Notes under the pieces: model-generated
Told to the model about the DNA's origin: nothing
The model's input: the letters and a program-made list of their open reading frames with translations, nothing else
Databases searched by the model: none
From: Bacteroidales bacterium
GTDB taxonomy: Bacteria > Bacteroidota > Bacteroidia > Bacteroidales > GCA-2748055
NCBI GenBank assembly: GCA_024763595.1
Contig: JANTFK010000071.1
Location: 1-10,766, forward strand
DNA length: 10,766 nt
Direction: 5' to 3'
Part shown: in pieces, positions 1-7,430 of the stretch
Position numbering within the stretch: the first letter of the stretch is position 1
Layout of the letters: each line of letters starts with the position of its first letter
Translations under genes and position numbers: made by a program

Positions 1-49
1 GGCACGGCTCATATAACTGCCAAACGTCAACCCGTTGAAATTGGGAATT

Positions 50-979
50 ATGAAAAAAATAATGATTGTGGGAAGTTCCAATACCGACTTGATTATCAGG
101 GTGCCGGAGATACCCCGTCCGGGTGAAACCGTGCTGGGTGAAAAATTCCGGACCTTTCCGGGAGGCAAAGGGGCCAACCAGGCAGTTGCCGCGGCCAGGG
201 CAGGCGGGGATATCCTCTTTATTGCCTCGGTGGGAAATGACGCTTATGGTGAGGAGGCGGTCAAAGGATACCGGCTGGATAACATCAGTACCGAAAATAT
301 CAAAGTGTGCAGGAGTGCTCCTTCAGGGATCGCCATGATCACTATTTCAGATAACGGGGAGAATGCCATTGCAGTTGCTCCCGGTGCCAATACCCTGCTG
401 ACACCGGCTGACCTGGATGAGGCGGAAGAAGCATTTCTGGAGGCGGACTACATGCTGATACAGCTGGAAATACCGGTTGAAACAGTCAGGAAGGCTGTTA
501 AGCTGTGTGCGTTGTTCGATACACAGGTCATACTGAACCCTGCTCCTGCAGCTGACCTGCCCGGTGAAATACTGAAACGGGTACAGATCATTACACCCAA
601 TGAGACCGAGGCAGAGAGGCTGACCGGGGTGGTTGTGTGTGATGAAGCCAGTGCCGGGGAGGCGGCAGATGCACTGCACCAGCGGGGTGTAGGAACGGTG
701 ATTATTACCCTGGGATCCAAAGGTGCTTTCCTGTCTGATCCTGCATCAGGCGTGAGGAAGACGATCCGGGGTTTTCAGGTGGAAGCGGTGGATACAACCG
801 CGGCAGGAGATGTCTTTAATGGACAGCTTGCAGTTGCGCTGGCCGAGGGTAGAACCATAACGGACAGTGTAAGGATTGCCCATGGAGCGGCTGCATTGTC
901 CGTGCAGAAACTGGGGGCTCAGAGCTCCATTCCCCGCAGGGAAGAGACAGATTACTTTCTTGAAGAACAATTAAAATAA
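50..979 (+). CDS. rbsK: Ribokinase (PfkB-family sugar kinase)
   Basis: Cytoplasmic kinase expected to convert D-ribose and ATP to ribose 5-phosphate, feeding the pentose phosphate pathway. Seen: 309 residues, the same length as E. coli RbsK; an N-terminal substrate-binding N11-x-D13; the PfkB glycine motif GGKGAN at 38-43; NPAPA at 163-167; TPNETE at 182-187; and the second PfkB signature DTTAAGD at 248-254, whose last Asp (D254) is the expected catalytic base. I chose ATG 50 because it aligns the N-terminus with the family. A TTG at 35 in the same frame would add five residues without a good ribosome site, and ATG 62 would shorten the first strand. The stop lies 19 nt before the rhamnosidase start, suggesting co-transcription. 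L-rhamnose is not a known ribokinase substrate, so the link may concern another sugar. The family call is firm; the exact sugar is inferred. Confidence 0.93.
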   Translation: MKKIMIVGSSNTDLIIRVPEIPRPGETVLGEKFRTFPGGKGANQAVAAARAGGDILFIASVGNDAYGEEAVKGYRLDNISTENIKVCRSAPSGIAMITISDNGENAIAVAPGANTLLTPADLDEAEEAFLEADYMLIQLEIPVETVRKAVKLCALFDTQVILNPAPAADLPGEILKRVQIITPNETEAERLTGVVVCDEASAGEAADALHQRGVGTVIITLGSKGAFLSDPASGVRKTIRGFQVEAVDTTAAGDVFNGQLAVALAEGRTITDSVRIAHGAAALSVQKLGAQSSIPRREETDYFLEEQLK

Positions 980-998
980 TTGCTAAAACCATTTAAAG

Positions 999-3710
999 AT
1001 GAAAATGAGAATATCCCTGTTGATCTTCGCTTTTTGTGTAGCGTTTGTGCCCGGAAAGGCTGAAATTAAAGTACATACACTGACAACTGACTACAAGACC
1101 AACCCGCTGGGAATCGATAACCCTGTCCCGGGACTGAGCTGGATCATCACTTCAGACAGGGATAACACCATACAGGCGTCTTATGAGATCCGGGCCGCAC
1201 ACAGCAGGAAAGATGTGGTGAAAGGAAGGAAGCTGATCTGGAAAACGGACCAGGTTGAATCTTCACGCAGTGTTCATGTAAAGTACGGAGGAGCGCCCCT
1301 CAGCTCTTTTCAAAAGGTCTACTGGCAGGTAAGGGTCAGAGATAACCATGGGGAAAGGAGCAAATGGAGTGAACCGGCCTCCTGGGAGATGGGGATCATG
1401 CAGGAAAATGACTGGAAAGCCCGGTGGATTTCACCTGACTTGAAAGAAGAGCAGGGGAGATCCATGCCCTCTCCCTACCTCAGAAAGGAATTTGACCTGT
1501 CAGGAAGAATCAAAGAGGCCAGGTTATATATCAGCAGTCAAGGCCTTTACCAGGTGGAGATCAACGGGAGCCGGATCGGTAACCAGGAGTTTACGCCCGG
1601 CTGGACCAGTTATAATACCCGGCTTCAGTACCAGACTTATGATGTGACCGGGAAGCTGATGCAGCATCAGAATGCCATGGGTATTATCCTTGGCGATGGC
1701 TGGTTCAGGGGAAGACTGGGATGGAGACAGGGAAGATCTGTCTGGGGAGATGAGCTGGCGGCCATAGCCCAGTTGATGGTCACTTATGCTGATGGATCCA
1801 AAGAGATCTTTATAACGGATGACAGCTGGCAGGCCACCACGGGCCCCATCATGCAATCTGATATATATGATGGCGAGGAGTATGATGCCGGCAGGGAACT
1901 GACCGGATGGAGCACACCCGGATATGATGCTGCCAGGTGGCAGCATGTGAAGAGCGTTGATATTGTTAAAACCAGGCTGATTGCCCCGGAAGGCCCTCCG
2001 GTTGCCATTATTGAAGAGCTGCCCCCCCTCTCCCTTCACAAACAGGGTGATCAGTGGATCGTGGACATGGGACAGAACATGGTGGGATGGATCCGTATCA
2101 GGGCCCGTGGAAAGAACGGGGATGTGATCACCCTCAGACATGCCGAGGTGCTGGATAAAGCGGGGAATATGTATTACGATAATCTTCGCTCTGCCAGGGC
2201 TACCGATATCTATCATCTGAAAGGCGCGGGTGAAGAGGTTTTTCAGCCACACTTTACCTTCCATGGATTCAGGTATGTGAGCGTGTCGGGCTATCCGGGG
2301 GTCCTCACCACAGATGATATCCGTGGTATGGTGATCCACTCTGATATGGAGCCGGCGGGGACATTCACCTGCTCTGATTCGTTGATCAACCAGCTCCAGC
2401 ATAACATCCTGTGGGGACTCAAAGGCAATTTTCTCGATGTACCCACCGATTGTCCCCAGCGGGATGAACGGCTGGGCTGGACCGGGGATGCACAGGTCTT
2501 TGCTCCAACAGCCTGTTTCAATATGAATACAGCCACTTTTTATACCAAATGGCTGAAAGACCTGGCTGCCGACCAGGCGGCAGACGGTATGATCCCGCAT
2601 GTTATCCCTAATTTGCTGGGTGGAGGGGGTGCTACGGGATGGGCCGACGCAGGTGTGGTGATCCCCTGGGTGGTTTACCTCAATTACGGGGATGTTTCGG
2701 TATTGCAGAACCAGTACGAAAGCATGAAGAGATGGATTGGTTATATGCAGGTACATGCCGGTGAGGATTTTATCTGGTCGGGGGACAGGCATTTTGGTGA
2801 CTGGCTCGCTTTTGCTTCCAACAGGTCCGACTATATGGGGGCATATACAACCACCGATCTGATTGCAACTACCTATTATGCCTACTCGTCAGGTATTGTT
2901 GCCAGGGTGGCAGCCATTCTGGGAAAGGAAGCGGATGCCCGTTATTACAGGGATCTTTCAGAGAAAGTCAAAGCAGCATTCAACGATGAGTTTGTAACCC
3001 CCAACGGAAGATTGGTTGCCCATACCCAGACCGCTTATACCCTGGCCCTGGCCTTTGACCTGCTGGACGGGGAGACTGTAAAAAAGAGTGCTGCCTACCT
3101 GGCCCGTGATGTGGAACAGTTCGGCCATATTACCACCGGGTTTCTGGGGACGCCGCTCATTTTACTTACCCTTACTAAATTTGGGATGAACGACCTGGCC
3201 TATAAACTTTTGAACAGGAAAGAGTATCCTTCATGGCTCTATCCGGTAACCATGGGGGCCACTACCATCTGGGAGCGGTGGGACGGACAAAAGCCCGATT
3301 CCACGTTCCAGGACCCTGGCATGAACTCTTTCAATCACTATGCCTATGGCGCAGTGGGGAAATGGCTCTACCAGGTTGTGTCCGGAATCGGAATTGATGA
3401 AAATAATCCCGGTTACAAACATATGATCATTCATCCCCGGCCGGGCGGTGGTCTCACAGCGGCCAGGGCCAGCCATAAAAGCATGTATGGCCAAATCGTG
3501 TCGGGCTGGAAACTGGAGGGTGAAGAACTCACCATGGAGGTGGAGATCCCTGCCAATACCACTGCCACCATTTACATTCCAGGCGATCCTTCAGGTATCC
3601 TGATTAACGGGAGCCCGCTCTCATCCTCGGGAATGGAATATAAGAAGAACAGAGACAATGTAATGGCTGAGACCGGTTCAGGACACTATACCATTGTGAC
3701 AACCCTGTAA
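999..3710 (+). CDS. Secreted GH78 alpha-L-rhamnosidase
   Basis: Inverting glycoside hydrolase expected to cleave terminal alpha-L-rhamnose from oligo- or polysaccharides in the periplasm or at the cell surface. Seen: 903 residues, usual for Bacteroidota GH78. A signal peptide covers about 1-21 (hydrophobic core ISLLIFAF, likely cleavage after GKA). An Ig-like N-terminal domain follows, then the beta-sandwich domains with the family-typical stretch around 'WISP...YLRKEF'. The (alpha/alpha)6 barrel carries D484-CPQ-RDE-RLGW-TGD497, where E490 is the expected general acid and D484, D489 and D497 are sugar-binding acids. The second signature, TTIWERWDG, places the expected general base at E759. 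A C-terminal beta-sandwich closes the protein. No lipobox and no clear T9SS tail are present, so it is probably periplasmic. ATG 999 is taken as start; the Met at codon 3 is an alternative. Upstream is a ribokinase; downstream is a sulfatase 74 nt away. A rhamnose-bearing, possibly sulfated substrate is inferred. Confidence 0.95.
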   Translation: MKMRISLLIFAFCVAFVPGKAEIKVHTLTTDYKTNPLGIDNPVPGLSWIITSDRDNTIQASYEIRAAHSRKDVVKGRKLIWKTDQVESSRSVHVKYGGAPLSSFQKVYWQVRVRDNHGERSKWSEPASWEMGIMQENDWKARWISPDLKEEQGRSMPSPYLRKEFDLSGRIKEARLYISSQGLYQVEINGSRIGNQEFTPGWTSYNTRLQYQTYDVTGKLMQHQNAMGIILGDGWFRGRLGWRQGRSVWGDELAAIAQLMVTYADGSKEIFITDDSWQATTGPIMQSDIYDGEEYDAGRELTGWSTPGYDAARWQHVKSVDIVKTRLIAPEGPPVAIIEELPPLSLHKQGDQWIVDMGQNMVGWIRIRARGKNGDVITLRHAEVLDKAGNMYYDNLRSARATDIYHLKGAGEEVFQPHFTFHGFRYVSVSGYPGVLTTDDIRGMVIHSDMEPAGTFTCSDSLINQLQHNILWGLKGNFLDVPTDCPQRDERLGWTGDAQVFAPTACFNMNTATFYTKWLKDLAADQAADGMIPHVIPNLLGGGGATGWADAGVVIPWVVYLNYGDVSVLQNQYESMKRWIGYMQVHAGEDFIWSGDRHFGDWLAFASNRSDYMGAYTTTDLIATTYYAYSSGIVARVAAILGKEADARYYRDLSEKVKAAFNDEFVTPNGRLVAHTQTAYTLALAFDLLDGETVKKSAAYLARDVEQFGHITTGFLGTPLILLTLTKFGMNDLAYKLLNRKEYPSWLYPVTMGATTIWERWDGQKPDSTFQDPGMNSFNHYAYGAVGKWLYQVVSGIGIDENNPGYKHMIIHPRPGGGLTAARASHKSMYGQIVSGWKLEGEELTMEVEIPANTTATIYIPGDPSGILINGSPLSSSGMEYKKNRDNVMAETGSGHYTIVTTL

Positions 3711-3742
3711 CGGGGCTGAGCTGTTTTTACGAAGCGTGTCCT

Positions 3743-3766
3743 CCGGGAAGCCGTTAACCCGGTTTT
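3743..3766 (+). terminator. Weak hairpin followed by T4, possible attenuator
   Basis: In the 74-nt gap between rhamnosidase and sulfatase, CCGGG (3743-3747) can pair with CCCGG (3758-3762) around a 10-base loop, followed directly by TTTT. The stem is only five pairs and the T-run is short, so efficient termination is doubtful. It could reduce read-through into the sulfatase or be chance. Confidence 0.2.
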
Positions 3767-3784
3767 AACATATATACCATTATC

Positions 3785-5209
3785 ATGAGGAAAGATCAGA
3801 TTTTTGTTGTTTTTCTTACGCTGGTACTGATGATCTCCTCCTGTAAGAGCGAAGGGGAGAAGGATCACCCGGCCGGGATTCCCAATATCCTTTTTATCGC
3901 AGTCGATGATCTTCGCCCGGAACTGGGGTGTTACAGCCGGGATCATATCCATTCCCCAAACATTGACAGGCTGGCGTCAGAAGGTACAAGATTTGACCGT
4001 TCCTACTGCAATATACCTGTTTGCGGAGCCTCAAGGGCCAGCCTGATGACGGGACTTCGACCGGCCCGCCACAGGTTCCTCCACTGGTACACACGGGCAG
4101 ATGAAGATGCTCCGGGAGTGGTGACACTACCCGGTCACTTCAGGAATAACGGGTACTATACCATCAGTAACGGCAAGGTTTTTCATCATGCGAACGATGC
4201 GGTTGAGGCATGGGATGAGATCTGGCGGCCTGTGTCCGGTTCCGTTTCCCCGAGGGATTATGCTATCCCGGAAAATATGTTTACAGATAGTGCAGCAGGA
4301 GTCAGGGGACCTCCTTTTGAGCGGGCTGCAGTGGATGACACAACATACCTGGACGGAAAACTTGCAACCAGAGTAATAAGTGACCTCCGGAGAGTGAAAA
4401 AGATGGGAAAACCCTTCTTTTTAGCTGCTGGATTTTTTAAGCCCCATCTGCCATTCAATGCGCCTGAGAAATACTGGAAAATCTATGATGGTAAGGTGAA
4501 GTTGCCCTATAACAACTATCCGCCTGAGAATGCTCCTGTTGAATCGCTTCACAACTGGGGGGAATTGAGGGCTTATAGCGGGGTTCCGAAAAAAGGGCCG
4601 CTTTCTGATGAGTTTGCTACGGAATTGATTCATGGCTACTATGCCTGTGTAAGCTATACCGATGCACAAATCGGAAAGATACTGGATGAATTGAAGAGAC
4701 TGAAGCTGGACAACAGCACCATTGTGATACTGTGGGGTGATCATGGCTGGAACCTGCGGGAGCACGGGCTCTGGTGCAAGCACTGTAACTATGAAACGTC
4801 CCTTCGCACGCCGTTGATCCTGAAAGTCCCGGGCACAAAACAGGTTCGATCGACCGGCGAAATTGTTGAATATGTGGATATCTATCCCACCCTGTGTGAG
4901 CTGGCCGGCCTGGAACTTCCCGGGCACCTGCAGGGCAGGAGTTTCAGGGAACTGCTTTTTAACCGGAAGGCCATCTCCGACGGGACGGCTGTCTCCCAGT
5001 GGCATGCAGGGATCACGACGATCAGAGAGAACTACTTTTATACCGAGTGGGTCAATGACCGGGACACGGTCTATGCCAGGATGTTATATGATCACAACAG
5101 GGATCCGGATGAAAATGTCAATATTGCGGAGCGGCAGGAGAGCAGCACTGTGGTTAGAGAAATGAGCAGGGAGATGCGGCTCCTCAGGGGGGATAACTAT
5201 TTCCGGTAG
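3785..5209 (+). CDS. Iduronate-2-sulfatase-like lipoprotein sulfatase (S1 type, probably S1_7)
   Basis: Formylglycine-dependent sulfatase expected to remove sulfate esters from a uronic-acid- or rhamnose-containing glycan. Seen: 474 residues. The N-terminal hydrophobic stretch ends in lipobox ISSC with Cys20, predicting a lipid-anchored protein outside the cytoplasm. Metal ligands D41-D42 occur in the opening 'ILFIAVDDLRPELGCY'. The modification site is C80-G-A-S-R84, a C-x-A-x-R variant of the usual C-x-P-x-R, so Cys80 should become formylglycine. GKVFHH at 130-135, K219-P-H221 and WGDHGW with D319-H320, followed by K332-H333, match the iduronate-2-sulfatase-like layout. A C-terminal subdomain begins near 'VDIYPTLCELAGLELP'. 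A maturase must act in trans; none is in the window. Subfamily S1_7 is my reading of the motifs. That subfamily includes iduronate sulfatases, and I recall a member from an algal ulvan locus. The regiospecificity cannot be told. Confidence 0.92.
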   Translation: MRKDQIFVVFLTLVLMISSCKSEGEKDHPAGIPNILFIAVDDLRPELGCYSRDHIHSPNIDRLASEGTRFDRSYCNIPVCGASRASLMTGLRPARHRFLHWYTRADEDAPGVVTLPGHFRNNGYYTISNGKVFHHANDAVEAWDEIWRPVSGSVSPRDYAIPENMFTDSAAGVRGPPFERAAVDDTTYLDGKLATRVISDLRRVKKMGKPFFLAAGFFKPHLPFNAPEKYWKIYDGKVKLPYNNYPPENAPVESLHNWGELRAYSGVPKKGPLSDEFATELIHGYYACVSYTDAQIGKILDELKRLKLDNSTIVILWGDHGWNLREHGLWCKHCNYETSLRTPLILKVPGTKQVRSTGEIVEYVDIYPTLCELAGLELPGHLQGRSFRELLFNRKAISDGTAVSQWHAGITTIRENYFYTEWVNDRDTVYARMLYDHNRDPDENVNIAERQESSTVVREMSREMRLLRGDNYFR

Positions 5210-5230
5210 CCATTGAAACAGAGCGCTGCG

Positions 5231-6277
5231 TCAGCTCCTGAAATCAGCTGCCGCCTTTAGCATGGCCAGGTAGTTCCCTGGCGGAACATAACCTGCTATA
5301 CTGTTTCCCGATCCCAGTGCATAGCCTCCGTCATCAGCACTCATTTCAAGTAACCTGACGGACCGTTTATAGACCTCATCGGGTGGGCTTCTTACCAGGA
5401 AATCCACATCGATACCTCCCATGATGGCAATGCGGTCATGCCACCACTCCCAGGCATCTTCCACAGGATAGATGCCATCTTCAAAACTGTGCTTCCCATC
5501 CGGTTTCAGTTCTTCGATGACCACATCCATGATCGTTTTCAGGTTGCCGCAACTATGTAAAATGACCGGTTTCCCGCGGCTGTGTATGATCTCTATGATT
5601 CTTTGAGTATAAGGAAATACGTAGGTCTCCATCATTCCGGGCGGAAAGATGGTCTGTGTTTTAAATCCCCAGTCATCATTTACCACACAGGCCCCCACCG
5701 AATCCATCGAGGAGAGAATCGTATAAAACTCCAGGAGCCGCTGCCCGATGTGCGCAAAGATCTCATGGGTGAGGTCCGGGTCCTCCAGGTACATGGTACA
5801 GAGATTCTCAAAACCCACAATGTCCGTGGCATTCTCCAGGATCCCCCCGTTACTGAATCCCAGTAGTTTCATTCCATCGGGCAGGTAGTCCAGGAGCCGG
5901 TGATAGATATCATAATTGGCCCTCCGGGCATCGGTCCAGGGATAGCTGTCGAAAGATGCACGGTCTGTGATCATGGCTCCCTGGTTCAGGGAGAGGCTGG
6001 CCAGCGAATCCCGGGTTCCCTTTTTAAAGGAAAAGATATCTGTTCCGACTGTGTAGACCGGAGCATAGTCGTAGCCCAGGTTCTTAAAGGCATCAACAAC
6101 CATCCGGAAATGCGCAGATGATCCCGGTTCCGGCCGGGCATGCAAACCGGCTGCCTCACGGCATATTTCCAGGTTCACAATAAACTCAAACAACACCGGC
6201 CGGCCGGCTCTTTCCCGTCTCAATACTTTATACAGGTTTTCAATATCGGGTTGGAATGGTTTGAAAGGTAGTTGCAT
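5231..6277 (-). CDS. URO-D/cobalamin-methyltransferase superfamily protein, non-heme type
   Basis: Cytoplasmic TIM-barrel protein of the uroporphyrinogen-decarboxylase superfamily (PF01208), which also holds MtaA/MtbA-type methyltransferases that move methyl groups to or from corrinoid or coenzyme M. Seen: 348 residues with no signal peptide; the block NDDWGFKTQT near 200-209; H241-S-C243 in 'ILHSCGN', the usual zinc-binding H-x-C; KHSFEDGI near 262-269; GGIDVDFL near 287-294; and a terminal GYALGSGNSI at 318-327. The third zinc Cys expected near that last block in MtaA-like enzymes is absent: the protein's other Cys residues are at 39, 160 and 197. It is unlikely to be the heme-pathway HemE, because the sequence follows the 'URO-D-like' clade often annotated in environmental Bacteroidota and Planctomycetes. 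It converges on the sulfatase (21-nt gap) and diverges from the esterase. O-demethylation of a methylated sugar or other methoxy compound is a guess; no corrinoid protein is nearby. Confidence 0.82.
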   Translation of the reverse strand: MQLPFKPFQPDIENLYKVLRRERAGRPVLFEFIVNLEICREAAGLHARPEPGSSAHFRMVVDAFKNLGYDYAPVYTVGTDIFSFKKGTRDSLASLSLNQGAMITDRASFDSYPWTDARRANYDIYHRLLDYLPDGMKLLGFSNGGILENATDIVGFENLCTMYLEDPDLTHEIFAHIGQRLLEFYTILSSMDSVGACVVNDDWGFKTQTIFPPGMMETYVFPYTQRIIEIIHSRGKPVILHSCGNLKTIMDVVIEELKPDGKHSFEDGIYPVEDAWEWWHDRIAIMGGIDVDFLVRSPPDEVYKRSVRLLEMSADDGGYALGSGNSIAGYVPPGNYLAMLKAAADFRS

Positions 6278-6460
6278 GAATCATCCACCGCATTAGTACG
6301 GAAGAAGCAATGTATGTTACAAACCATAAAAAACAAAATTGCCGGAAGCATTTCTGAAAATAGCATACTTATTTTCTGAAACAGGCAGCTATTTTTGGAC
6401 TATCTTTAAGCTGATTTATTCATAAATTAGTTGATAACGCCTTTAAACTACTGTAATAAA
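6278..6460. promoter_or_regulatory. Divergent AT-rich intergenic region, likely promoters for both flanking genes
   Basis: This is the only divergent gap in the window (183 nt) and is clearly AT-richer than the genes beside it. On the + strand TATCTTTA at 6401-6408 matches the Bacteroidota -7 consensus TAnnTTTG except for its last base. It would place transcription start about 45-50 nt before the esterase ATG at 6461. A matching TTTG -33 box is not clear: TTTTCTG at 6372-6378 is the nearest candidate. On the minus strand the reverse complement of 6320-6328 reads TATGGTTTG, one base longer than consensus. No operator palindrome was recognised. Confidence 0.35.
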
Positions 6461-7378
6461 ATGAAGATTATGCTACTTGTGGGAATCACTGTAATGATGA
6501 TGGTTCCCGGAACCGCTCAAAATAACATCATGCAGCTTTGGGAGGGAGATCCTCCCAATTATCGGGAAACAGGGGAGGTGACAGTCTGGGATACGGCTGA
6601 TATTGTCAGGATCAGAAATGTGCAGTATCCTGATATCGCCATCTTTCTCCCCTCCAAAAAGAATGCCACAGGTGAAGGAGTGGTCATCTGTCCGGGCGGG
6701 GGCTATGCCGGTCTGGCATATGACTGGGAAGGCAGCGATATTGCGCACAGGTTGAATGCTGCAGGTATTGCGGCTTTTGTCCTCAAATACCGCCTGCCCC
6801 GGTCAAAGAGCAATATTGTACAGTATAAATCACCTTTGATGGATGCTCAGCGGGCCATGCGGCTGGTGCGTTACCATGCGGCGAGGTGGCATGTTGATCC
6901 GGGAAAAATAGGCATCATGGGGTTTTCCGCCGGGGGACACCTGGCCTCTACATTATCGACCCACTATGATACGGGAAACCCGGGGAGCGAAGATCCGGTG
7001 GAACGGATGAGCTGCCGTCCCGATTATTCCATCCTGGTCTACCCGGTAATCTCATTTCAGGATGAAATCACCAACATGGGTACCCGCGATTACCTGCTGA
7101 GTACGGATCCTGATCCCGTTCTGGTCCGCCACTTCTCCAATGAGTTGCAGGTGACATCCGATACTCCGCCTGCCATCCTGGTTCATTCAGATGATGATAC
7201 AGCAGTACCGGTTGAAAATAGTCTGGCCTATTACAGGGCATTGAGGGTACATCATATCCCTTCGGAGGTCCATATTTACCCCTATGGCGGACATGGATTC
7301 TCCCTGGCTATTGGCAAAGGGTATCTCTCCACCTGGCCCGACCGGGTTGTGGAGTGGATCAGATATGTGAATAAGTAG
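6461..7378 (+). CDS. Secreted alpha/beta-hydrolase, carbohydrate esterase-like (BD-FAE/acetylesterase type)
   Basis: Serine esterase expected to remove acetyl or other acyl groups from glycans in the periplasm. Seen: 305 residues from ATG 6461. The signal peptide is about 1-20 (MKIMLLVGIT, then cleavage near GTAQ). The oxyanion region is CPGGGYAG at 77-84. The nucleophile elbow GFSAG places catalytic Ser at 156. HSDDDTAVP at 242-250 supplies the acid, with D246 best placed, and YGGHGF at 275-280 supplies His278. The fold and motifs match the family often annotated as acetyl xylan esterase, 'xylanase B' or BD-FAE. A TTG start at 6431 is in frame but would put ten charged or polar residues ahead of the signal peptide, so I rejected it. 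It is the first gene right of the divergent promoter region and precedes the damaged DUF362 gene by 52 nt. The substrate is unknown; a partner role with the rhamnosidase and sulfatase is inferred. Confidence 0.88.
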   Translation: MKIMLLVGITVMMMVPGTAQNNIMQLWEGDPPNYRETGEVTVWDTADIVRIRNVQYPDIAIFLPSKKNATGEGVVICPGGGYAGLAYDWEGSDIAHRLNAAGIAAFVLKYRLPRSKSNIVQYKSPLMDAQRAMRLVRYHAARWHVDPGKIGIMGFSAGGHLASTLSTHYDTGNPGSEDPVERMSCRPDYSILVYPVISFQDEITNMGTRDYLLSTDPDPVLVRHFSNELQVTSDTPPAILVHSDDDTAVPVENSLAYYRALRVHHIPSEVHIYPYGGHGFSLAIGKGYLSTWPDRVVEWIRYVNK

Positions 7379-7382
7379 CGCC

Positions 7383-7416
7383 ATCACCTGCGGCAATAGA
7401 ATCACCTGCGGCAATA
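7383..7416 (+). repeat. 18-bp-period tandem direct repeat, two copies
   Basis: The 16-mer atcacctgcggcaata occurs at 7383-7398 and again at 7401-7416, separated by 'ga'. The second copy leads into a run of nine A residues (7416-7424). It lies between the esterase stop and the next gene's start, so it changes only leader sequence. A slippage duplication is the simplest origin. Confidence 0.9.
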
Positions 7417-7422
7417 AAAAAA

Positions 7423-7428
7423 AAGGAG
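7423..7428 (+). promoter_or_regulatory. AAGGAG ribosome-binding-site-like motif
   Basis: AAGGAG follows the A9 run and ends only two bases before ATG 7431, closer than the usual 5-9 bases. It is unusual because strong Shine-Dalgarno sites are rare in Bacteroidota. The next in-frame Met is beyond the first membrane segment, so ATG 7431 (or GTG 7428) still appears to be the start. The A-rich leader itself may aid initiation. Confidence 0.4.
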
Positions 7429-7430
7429 TG

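Noticed and set aside
35..49. TTG start for the ribokinase, five codons upstream
   Set aside because: ATG 50 gives the family-standard N-terminus and exact RbsK length; TTG adds no conserved residues.
1..49. Possible 3' end of an upstream gene (a frame stopping at TAA 14-16 or TGA 36-38)
   Set aside because: Too few codons are visible to identify or to choose a frame.
1524..2792. Long minus-strand open frame (422 codons) opposite the rhamnosidase
   Set aside because: Its product has no recognisable domain or signal and is antisense to strongly conserved GH78 coding sequence. It is an overlap artefact of codon usage.
4421..5005. Minus-strand open frame of 194 codons opposite the sulfatase
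   Set aside because: It lies antisense to the sulfatase catalytic region, and its composition does not look like a real protein.
5210..5240. Hairpin between the convergent sulfatase and URO-D-like genes (GAGC/GCTC)
   Set aside because: A four-pair stem without a T-run on either strand is not enough to call a bidirectional terminator.
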